11,792 nt of DNA from contig JBFGLJ010000084.1 in NCBI GenBank assembly GCA_041576235.1, positions 1-11,792 of the forward strand. The letters run 5' to 3'. Every line of letters starts with the position of its first letter. Positions within the stretch are counted from its first letter, which is position 1. The notes below the pieces were generated by a model, which made no database searches, was not told the origin of the DNA, and was given only the letters and a program-made list of their open reading frames with translations. Shown here piece by piece: positions 6,506-11,792 of the stretch. The translations under genes were made by a program, and so were the position numbers. The DNA comes from JABDII01 sp041576235. Its GTDB lineage: Bacteria; Gemmatimonadota; Gemmatimonadetes; Gemmatimonadales; GWC2-71-9.

Positions 6506-8559
6506 CGGGACCCTCGTCCGTGGACCCGCTTGACGGTGGCGACCGCGTGCTCGGGGGTGAACCCGAAGTGCTGGAACAACTCCTCGCCGGGCGCCGAGGC
6601 GCCGAATCGGTCGAGCCCAATCGTCTCTCCATCATCGGTCACGTACCGGCTCCAGCCCAGAGACGCCCCCGCTTCGATGGCGACGCGGGCCCGAACGGCG
6701 GGCGGAAGCACGTGGTCTCGGTATGCCTGCGACTGGGCCTCGTACAGTTCCCAGGATGGCATCGAGACGACACGGGTTGGGATTCCGTCCTGGTTGAGAC
6801 GCTCCGCTGCCTCGAGAGCGACATGGACCTCGGAGCCGGTTGCGATGAGCACAGCTTGGCAGGCTTCAGGTGGGTCGAACAAGACGTACGCTCCCTGGTG
6901 AAGTCCTTCGGCCTTGGCATACCGGGTGCGATCGATGACCGGGAGCTTCTGCCGGGTGAGGACCAACACCACCGGGCCTTCGCGATGGCCGAGCGCTTGG
7001 CGCCACGCCTCAACGGTTTCCGTCGCGTCCGCGGGGCGGAGCACCACCAGGTTTGGCGTGGCCCGAAGCATGGCCAGGTGCTCAACCGGTTGGTGGGTCG
7101 GTCCGTCTTCACCCAGCCCGATGGAATCGTGCGATCCGATAAAGATGACCGGCAACTCCGACAAGGCCGCCAGTCGCATCGACGGTCGCATGTAGTCGGT
7201 GAACACGAGGAAGGTGCTGCCGTATGGTCGGAGCCCACCGTGTGCCGCGATGCCGTTGAGGCTCGCGGCCATGGCATGCTCACGCACCCCCCAATGAAAA
7301 TTCCGACCAACGGCCTCGGGGCCAAAGGTGCCCACCTCGGGCAGCGACGTCCCGGTGCTGCCGCTCAAATCGGCTGACCCCCCCAGGAGTTCGGGGAGTG
7401 TCGCCGAGGCGGCCTTGAGGACTGCGGCCGAGGCTTTCCTCGTGGCGAGGGGGCCATCGTCAGGGGTGAAGCGCGGCAGGTGCACGTCCCACGCCGCCGG
7501 AAGGCGTCCGGCCAGCCGCCGGTCGTATTCGTCGACGCGCTCCGGATACGCCGCCCGGTATGCGGCGCAGACACGGCTCCACGCCTCGACGCGGGCCGCG
7601 CCCCGCTCCACCGCTGTCATGTCGTCCCGGGCTTCGGCCGGGACGGTAAAGGGCTGCCCCTGAGGCCACCCCATGGCCTCCTTGGTACGCGCGACTTCCT
7701 CGGCGCCGAGCGGTGCGCCGTGGGCCGCTGCGGTACCGCGCTTCGTGGGAGCGGGGTCGGCGATCACCGTTCGCACGATGATCAGGGTCGGTTTGGTTGT
7801 CTGGCTCGTCGCCTCCGATAGCGCGCGATCGATGGCGGTGAGGTCGTTGCCATCCTCGACTCGCAACACGTCCCAGCCATAGGCGGCGAAGCGCTGCCCG
7901 ACGTCCTCACTAAAGGCCAGAGCCGTGCTCCCATCGATGGTGATGCGGTTGTCATCGTAGACGAGGGTCAGTTTCCCGAGCCGGAGGTGCCCGGCCAGAG
8001 AGGCTGCTTCGCTCCCGACGCCTTCCATTGCGTCCCCGTCGCTGACGACGGCCCAGGTCCGGTGGTCGACGAGGGGGAGATCGGGCCGATTGAACTGGTT
8101 GGCCAGCACGCGTTCGGCAATGGCCATGCCGACGGCGTTTCCCAGGCCCTGGCCGAGCGGCCCCGTGGTCACCTCGACGCCGGGGGTCAGCCCACGCTCG
8201 GGGTGACCGGGTGTGAGCGACTGCCATTGCCGGAACCGGCGGATCTCCTCGAGCGAAAGATCGTAGCCCGAAAGATGCAGCAGGCTGTAGAGCAGCATGG
8301 ACGCATGACCGCATGACAGCACGAAGCGATCGCGGTCGGGCCAATCGGGATGCCGTGGACTGTGCTTGAGGTGGCGCGTCCAAAGCAGGTAGGCGGCCGG
8401 AGCCAAGGCCAGTGGCGCACCCGGATGGCCGCTTTGGGCCTGTTCGACCGCATCCATGGTGAGGGCGCGAATCGTTTTGATGCTGAGCCAGGCGTTGGGG
8501 GAAATCTCTGCGGAGGGAATCGTCGCGTCCTCGGTGGCGCTGGCGGTGTCGAGAGTCAG
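6502..8559 (-). CDS. tkt: Transketolase, with probable CTG start
   Basis: This enzyme is the thiamine-diphosphate-dependent partner of transaldolase, moving two-carbon units between sugar phosphates in the cytoplasm. Counting from CTG at 8559 it has 685 residues, a normal length. Visible motifs are IKTIRALTMDAVEQA then SGHPG (His45), CGHASML (84-90), GPLGQGLGNAVG (133-144), the ThDP/metal motif SDGDAMEG...DDN (173-204), and in the middle domain GLGEDGPTHQP. The reading frame continues upstream to GTG at 8730, but those 57 residues are Arg/Pro/Gly-rich and unlike the family. The first in-frame ATG (8457) would delete the conserved IKTIRALT segment. No other ATG, GTG or TTG lies between. CTG, six bases after AAGGAG, fits best. 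Annotation software restricted to standard starts would place this start wrongly. It heads the tkt-tal-symporter unit. Confidence 0.93.
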   Translation of the reverse strand: MTLDTASATEDATIPSAEISPNAWLSIKTIRALTMDAVEQAQSGHPGAPLALAPAAYLLWTRHLKHSPRHPDWPDRDRFVLSCGHASMLLYSLLHLSGYDLSLEEIRRFRQWQSLTPGHPERGLTPGVEVTTGPLGQGLGNAVGMAIAERVLANQFNRPDLPLVDHRTWAVVSDGDAMEGVGSEAASLAGHLRLGKLTLVYDDNRITIDGSTALAFSEDVGQRFAAYGWDVLRVEDGNDLTAIDRALSEATSQTTKPTLIIVRTVIADPAPTKRGTAAAHGAPLGAEEVARTKEAMGWPQGQPFTVPAEARDDMTAVERGAARVEAWSRVCAAYRAAYPERVDEYDRRLAGRLPAAWDVHLPRFTPDDGPLATRKASAAVLKAASATLPELLGGSADLSGSTGTSLPEVGTFGPEAVGRNFHWGVREHAMAASLNGIAAHGGLRPYGSTFLVFTDYMRPSMRLAALSELPVIFIGSHDSIGLGEDGPTHQPVEHLAMLRATPNLVVLRPADATETVEAWRQALGHREGPVVLVLTRQKLPVIDRTRYAKAEGLHQGAYVLFDPPEACQAVLIATGSEVHVALEAAERLNQDGIPTRVVSMPSWELYEAQSQAYRDHVLPPAVRARVAIEAGASLGWSRYVTDDGETIGLDRFGASAPGEELFQHFGFTPEHAVATVKRVHGRGSR

Positions 8560-8565
8560 GATCGA

Positions 8566-8571
8566 CTCCTT
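8566..8571 (-). promoter_or_regulatory. Shine-Dalgarno site that decides the transketolase start
   Basis: AAGGAG on the minus strand, then the six bases TCGATC, then CTG ACT CTC GAC. It is the only strong ribosome-binding site near the transketolase N-terminus. The predicted N-terminus, MTLDTASATED, is about 25 residues before the conserved transketolase core, as is usual in the family. Confidence 0.65.
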
Positions 8572-8746
8572 GTGCGGGAGCGTGCAGGCAGGGGCACGAT
8601 GGGCGGAAAATAACCTCCGAGAGCGTTCTCGAACACCTAATCCACGCGCCCGGCGGGATCGGCGGAGCCCCCCCCGTGTCCGGGGGCCGGAGGCCGCCGG
8701 GGAGGGATGTCCCGGGGGGCTCTGGCCCACCCGTCCCGGCAGTTGA

Positions 8747-8772
8747 GGGTGGTGGGAACGGCGGGGGTGGGG
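8747..8772 (+). other. Putative G-quadruplex motif
   Basis: Four G runs of at least three (8747-8749, 8754-8756, 8763-8767, 8769-8772) are separated by loops of 4, 6 and 1 bases, which meets the standard G3+N1-7 pattern. A second, looser cluster of G runs lies at 8682-8719 (loops of 12, 1 and 7). Both sit between the divergent transketolase and HNH genes. Whether the structure forms or matters is unknown. Confidence 0.6.
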
Positions 8773-8808
8773 TCCAGCGTTGTCATGGGGGCTCCGAGGG
8801 CGTTATTT

Positions 8809-8837
8809 TTCTCAGCTGGCATTATTCTTGATAGGAT
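8809..8837 (+). promoter_or_regulatory. Weak candidate promoter for the HNH gene
   Basis: TTCTCA (8809-8814) and TAGGAT (8832-8837) are 17 bases apart, each matching 4 of 6 consensus bases, inside the only AT-rich island of this gap. It would give a leader of about 65 bases before the GTG at 8907, containing the hairpin at 8857-8877. Confidence 0.25.
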
Positions 8838-8856
8838 AGGCCGCAGCACGATTCGG

Positions 8857-8877
8857 AGGTTCGGAGATACCGAGCCT
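8857..8877 (+). other. Leader hairpin upstream of the HNH gene
   Basis: AGGTTCGG (8857-8864) pairs with CCGAGCCT (8870-8877), eight pairs with one G-U, around the 5-base loop AGATA. It lies about 30 bases before the HNH start. The GGTTCG resembles a tRNA T-arm, but no other arms or acceptor stem are present. A possible regulatory role is inference only. Confidence 0.45.
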
Positions 8878-8906
8878 GACTTCTCAATCCTTTAGGTTGG
8901 AATTCT

Positions 8907-9323
8907 GTGGGTACACCAAGACGAAAACGTAAACCATCACGCTCACCTTCCCCCTCTCGGTCTCCTCGCGTTTCTCTCCGCCGTTCCGCCGGACGCTCCA
9001 GTCAAGCTCATCGCGATTGGCTGCTCGAACAACATGGGCCGGTCTGTGCCTATTGCGGCAGGGAAACGCGTGAAGATCACATCACCCTAGACCACGTGCA
9101 CCCCCGTCGCGGCAAGTCGGCCTACGACCGGCCCGACAACCTGGTCCTTGCCTGCCGGACCTGCAACGCGGACAAGGCCGACAAACCGCTGTTGGCTTTT
9201 CTGCTCGAAAAGCGCTCACGCGGTGTCTTTCTCGCCCATTACGGCGAGCACCTGTCTGATCCGTTGCAAGCGCTGGCCCGCAAGGCTTCGGAACGCCCGA
9301 TCGCCGAGGCACAGAACACCTAG
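8907..9323 (+). CDS. HNH endonuclease-family protein with Arg/Ser-rich N-terminal tail
   Basis: This 138-residue protein has an HNH nuclease domain (about 35-105). CAYC (47-50) and CRTC (83-86) form a probable structural zinc site. LDHVHPRRG (61-69) supplies Asp62/His63, DRPDNLV (74-80) supplies Asn78, and CNADK ends the motif. All core residues are present, so it should be able to cut DNA or RNA. The first 33 residues are very basic and rich in RS, SP and PS dipeptides, likely disordered and nucleic-acid binding. The start is GTG with only a weak upstream match (GGA five to six bases before), so the tail length is less certain than the domain. Stand-alone HNH proteins occur in mobile elements, restriction, and uncharacterised chromosomal loci; neighbours here are housekeeping genes, so its role is unknown. 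Confidence 0.85.
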   Translation: MGTPRRKRKPSRSPSPSRSPRVSLRRSAGRSSQAHRDWLLEQHGPVCAYCGRETREDHITLDHVHPRRGKSAYDRPDNLVLACRTCNADKADKPLLAFLLEKRSRGVFLAHYGEHLSDPLQALARKASERPIAEAQNT

Positions 9324-9329
9324 ACGACC

Positions 9330-9353
9330 AAGGGCGCGGTCCCCCGCGCCCTT
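9330..9353. terminator. Bidirectional intrinsic terminator between HNH gene and sucA
   Basis: AAGGGCGCGG (9330-9339) and CCGCGCCCTT (9344-9353) form a perfect 10-bp stem with the loop TCCC. It is seven bases past the HNH stop and about 50 bases past the sucA stop on the other strand. The plus strand continues CCTCATCATTTCCC and the minus strand GGTCGTC, so a U-rich tail is weak on both sides. The outer A-T pairs of the stem supply a short U run in each direction. Confidence 0.7.
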
Positions 9354-9406
9354 CCTCATCATTTCCCTCCCATGCTCGCGACGATGCAACGCGACGGCGA
9401 GCCCTG

Positions 9407-11792
9407 CTACCCCAGGGCCTCCGTGACGATGCGCTGTTGCTCTGCGGCGTGCAGGGCCGGATACCCCTCGGCGGGGCTGGCACGTTCCGGGCGACCAACG
9501 TAGCGGAGCTCCGGCCTCGAAGGCACGAGGCTGTGCACCCGCTCGTGGACGAAACGCCATGGTCCCATGTTGCGCGGCTCCTCTTGCGTCCAGACCCACT
9601 CGTCGACATTGGGGTAGCGCTCCAACGCCGCGAGCAACTCCTCCGTCGGAAAGGGGAAGAGTTGCTCGAACCGCAGGACAGCTGGTGCCTCACCGGCGCG
9701 CTTCTCGGCCTCGGCCAAGAGGTCGTAGTAGATCTTCCCCGAACACAACACGACCCGCCGGACGTGCTCCGGGCGAGGTGTCAGAGCGGGGTCGTCGAGG
9801 ACCCGAATGAATCGGCCCGATGACAAGTCGGCCAGAGTCGAAAAGGCCTGAGGAAGCCGCAACAGGCTCTTCGGTGTCATCACGATCAGCGGCAAACGCC
9901 GCTTCCGAAGGGCTTGCAGCCGCAAGAGGTGGAAGTACTGGCTAGGAGTCGTACAGTTGGCGATGCGCATGTTGTGCTCGGCGGAGAGATCGAGAAACCG
10001 CTCCAGTCTGGCACTCGAGTGCTCCGGTCCTTGGCCTTCGTACCCGTGGGGCAAGAGCAGTGTGAGGCGTGACGTCACGCCCCATTTGGACAAGCCCGAC
10101 GCGACGAACTGATCGACGATGACCTGGGCGCTGTTGATGAAGTCGCCGAATTGGGCTTCCCAGAGCACGAGCGCGTCAGGGGCCGCGGCCGCGTAGCCGT
10201 ACTCGAATCCGAGCGCGCCCATTTCGGACAACGGACTGTTGTACACCTCCATCGGTGCCAGGGCGCCGGGGAGGTGCTGGAGGGGGGCATAGGTATTGCC
10301 CGTCGAAACATCGTGGAGGACGAGATGGCGTTGGCTGAAGGTGCCGCGCTCGGTGTCTTGCCCGGTCAGCCGGATGGGCACCCCTTCGGTGAGCAGCGAC
10401 GCGAATGCCAGCGCTTCGGCATGAGCCCACTCGATACTCGGCTCGCCGCTGAGGGCCGTGCGGCGGCGCTCCAGCTGCTTGGCCAGCTTGGGATGGACGT
10501 TGAATTCCTCGGGCCAACTCAGCAGCTGCTCGTTGAGCGCCTGGAGGAGTTCGGCGGGCACCGCGCTCGGCACCAGCCCACGCGGGGACGGCGCCTGCTC
10601 GGGTCCATCCTGGGACGCCATCCTGGGGCTCGACGCGTGAAAGACGCGCTGGGTCTCGACCAACTTCTCGTAGACCGCGTCGTATTCCTGCTCGGACGCG
10701 GCGTCTTCCAGCACGCCCGCCTCCACCAGCCGCGCCGCGTATTGCTCCCGAACCGTGGGGAGGACCTTGATGCGCTCGTACATCAGCGGCTGGGTATAGG
10801 CGGGCTCGTCGCCCTCGTTGTGACCATGCCGACGATACCCAACGAGATCGATCAAGACATCCTTGCCGAACCGTTGCCGGTAGGCCATGGCGAGCCGGAC
10901 GGCATCCAAACACGCTTCGGCATCATCAGCATTCACATGAACGATGGGAAGATCGAACCCCTTGGCCAAATCGCTCGCGTATTGGGTCGAGCGGGCCTCC
11001 GCGATGTCCGTCGTGAAGCCAATCTGATTGTTGGTAATGAGGTGGAGGGTCCCTCCGGTCCCGTAGCCGCGCAGGGCACTCAGGTTGAGTGTCTCGGCCA
11101 CGACACCCTGGCCGGCAAAGGCCGCATCGCCGTGGATCAGAACGGCGATGGCCGCACTCGGGTCATGCGATGCCACCTGTCCTCGGTGCTGGGTTTGTTC
11201 GGCACGGGTGCGTCCGCACACCACCGGATTGACGTACTCGAGATGACTCGGGTTGGGGAGTAGGGTGATGGTGGTCGTCTTCCCGCCACGCGTTCGGTAG
11301 GCCCCCTCGGCCCCGTGGTGGTACTTGACGTCCCCCGTGCCCCCTTCCGGGGTGAGCTTGCCAGCCTCGACATGCCGCCCGCCCTCGAACTCGGCAAACA
11401 CGGTCTCGTAGGGGCGCCCCACCGTATGGGCCAACACGTTGAGCCGCCCTCGATGAGCCATGCCGATGACGATGTCGCGCGAGCCCCCTTCTGCTGCCGA
11501 CTCGATGGCGGCATCGAGCATGGGAACGAGGGTGTCCACACCTTCGATCGAGAACCGCTTCTGACCGAGATACGCGCGATGAAGAAACCGCTCCAGCGCT
11601 TCGACGTGAGTCAAGCGGCTGAGCAGCTCGCGCTGCTCGTCGGGACTCAACGGTGTGCGGTAGGTTCCGGCTTCGATGACCTGCCGAAGCCAATCCCGCT
11701 CCTCGTGGCTGTCGATGTGTTCCACCTCGTAGGCGATCGTCCCGCAGTACGTCGCCTGGAGGAACGGCAGCGCCTCGGCCAGGGTTGCGCCC
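9407..11792 (-). CDS. sucA: 2-oxoglutarate dehydrogenase E1 component, 5' end outside the window
   Basis: This is the thiamine-diphosphate-dependent decarboxylase of the 2-oxoglutarate dehydrogenase complex (TCA cycle). The frame is open to the right edge: before the GTG at 11725 it reads ALPFLQATYCGTIAYE, a conserved SucA segment, so that GTG is internal and the gene is cut by the window. About 795 residues are visible of an expected 900 or more. Motifs (numbered from the GTG codon) include GMAHRGRLNVLAH (88-100), NPSHLEYVNPVV, HGDAAFAGQGVVAETLNL (198-215) and TNNQIGFTT (231-239), which bind ThDP and metal. They are followed by YRRHGHNEGDEP and, in the C-terminal half, NSPLSEMGALGFEYGY, FGDFINSAQ and LLPHGYEGQGPEHSSAR. 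No defect is seen. It converges on the HNH gene, separated by a strong hairpin. sucB is not in this window. Confidence 0.96.
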   Translation of the reverse strand, partial: GATLAEALPFLQATYCGTIAYEVEHIDSHEERDWLRQVIEAGTYRTPLSPDEQRELLSRLTHVEALERFLHRAYLGQKRFSIEGVDTLVPMLDAAIESAAEGGSRDIVIGMAHRGRLNVLAHTVGRPYETVFAEFEGGRHVEAGKLTPEGGTGDVKYHHGAEGAYRTRGGKTTTITLLPNPSHLEYVNPVVCGRTRAEQTQHRGQVASHDPSAAIAVLIHGDAAFAGQGVVAETLNLSALRGYGTGGTLHLITNNQIGFTTDIAEARSTQYASDLAKGFDLPIVHVNADDAEACLDAVRLAMAYRQRFGKDVLIDLVGYRRHGHNEGDEPAYTQPLMYERIKVLPTVREQYAARLVEAGVLEDAASEQEYDAVYEKLVETQRVFHASSPRMASQDGPEQAPSPRGLVPSAVPAELLQALNEQLLSWPEEFNVHPKLAKQLERRRTALSGEPSIEWAHAEALAFASLLTEGVPIRLTGQDTERGTFSQRHLVLHDVSTGNTYAPLQHLPGALAPMEVYNSPLSEMGALGFEYGYAAAAPDALVLWEAQFGDFINSAQVIVDQFVASGLSKWGVTSRLTLLLPHGYEGQGPEHSSARLERFLDLSAEHNMRIANCTTPSQYFHLLRLQALRKRRLPLIVMTPKSLLRLPQAFSTLADLSSGRFIRVLDDPALTPRPEHVRRVVLCSGKIYYDLLAEAEKRAGEAPAVLRFEQLFPFPTEELLAALERYPNVDEWVWTQEEPRNMGPWRFVHERVHSLVPSRPELRYVGRPERASPAEGYPALHAAEQQRIVTEALG

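Larger units (their letters stand above)
8560..8906. other. Divergent intergenic region between transketolase and HNH genes
   Basis: No convincing gene is present. From 8641 to about 8800 the sequence is extremely GC-rich with long C and G runs, for example CCCCCCCC at 8668-8675 facing GGGGG at 8682-8686, able to fold. From about 8801 to 8840 it turns sharply AT-rich, the usual setting for promoters of the two divergent units. A perfect 5-bp stem (CGAGA/TCTCG, around 8618-8631) lies in the transketolase leader. No clear sigma70 promoter for transketolase was found on the minus strand. Confidence 0.5.

Noticed and set aside
5987..6901. Plus-strand open frame of 304 codons
   Set aside because: It is antisense across the transaldolase/transketolase junction and has no recognisable motif.
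8637..8786. Small minus-strand ORF (49 codons, starting MTTLDPTPAVP) with GGAG five bases before ATG
   Set aside because: The ribosome-binding site is decent, but the product is Pro/Arg/Gly-rich without a fold or family, and it lies in the GC-rich block. A leader peptide for transketolase cannot be excluded; conservation would be needed.
8857..8877. Possible tRNA T-arm
   Set aside because: Only one stem-loop is present; there is no acceptor stem, anticodon arm or CCA context around it.
10151..11263. Plus-strand open frame of 370 codons
   Set aside because: It is antisense to sucA and has no family resemblance; its codon pattern mirrors the real gene.
11723..11725. GTG as the start of sucA
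   Set aside because: The frame stays open upstream to the window edge and encodes the conserved TYCGTIAYE segment, so the true start is beyond the window.

Overview
The window comes from a GC-rich (roughly two-thirds GC by eye) Gram-negative-looking bacterium. Two gene products carry lipoprotein signal peptides, genes are tightly packed, and the central-carbon genes are ordinary. The 5'-nucleotidase variant, the orphan lipoprotein and the short GACT-type heptamer arrays make me think of Gemmatimonadota. That is an impression from memory and was not tested.

Layout. Positions 1-268 hold an 83-bp tandem repeat (three full copies plus a partial one) that may continue to the left of the window. 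Two opposed heptamer arrays follow, forming a terminator-like hairpin just past a lipoprotein 5'-nucleotidase gene (385-2280, minus). Upstream of that gene lies a small lipoprotein of unknown function (2532-2951, minus). It may be preceded by a five-codon upstream ORF whose stop overlaps its start. A UPF0173 metal-dependent hydrolase (3100-3771, plus) is divergent from the lipoprotein. The 371-bp convergent gap 3772-4142 contains several hairpins, one of which looks like a plus-strand terminator.

The centre (4143-8559, minus) is a compact three-gene unit: transketolase, transaldolase and a glutamate/aspartate-type sodium symporter. Each junction is a 4-base ATGA overlap. The transketolase has no good ATG/GTG/TTG start; the best start is a CTG six bases after a perfect AAGGAG. 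The two enzymes together are the non-oxidative pentose phosphate branch. Why the transporter is coupled to them is unclear.

The gap 8560-8906 carries a very GC-rich block with a canonical G-quadruplex motif, then an AT-rich island with a weak promoter candidate and a leader hairpin. These precede a small HNH endonuclease (8907-9323, plus) with an arginine/serine-rich N-terminal tail. A strong hairpin between convergent genes (9330-9353) separates it from sucA, the E1 component of 2-oxoglutarate dehydrogenase (minus), which runs off the right edge.

Most of the window is ordinary core metabolism. I found no convincing undescribed multi-gene system. The points worth a second look are the CTG start, the altered metal ligands in the 5'-nucleotidase, the opposed repeat arrays, the stop-free 83-bp repeat and the tailed HNH protein.
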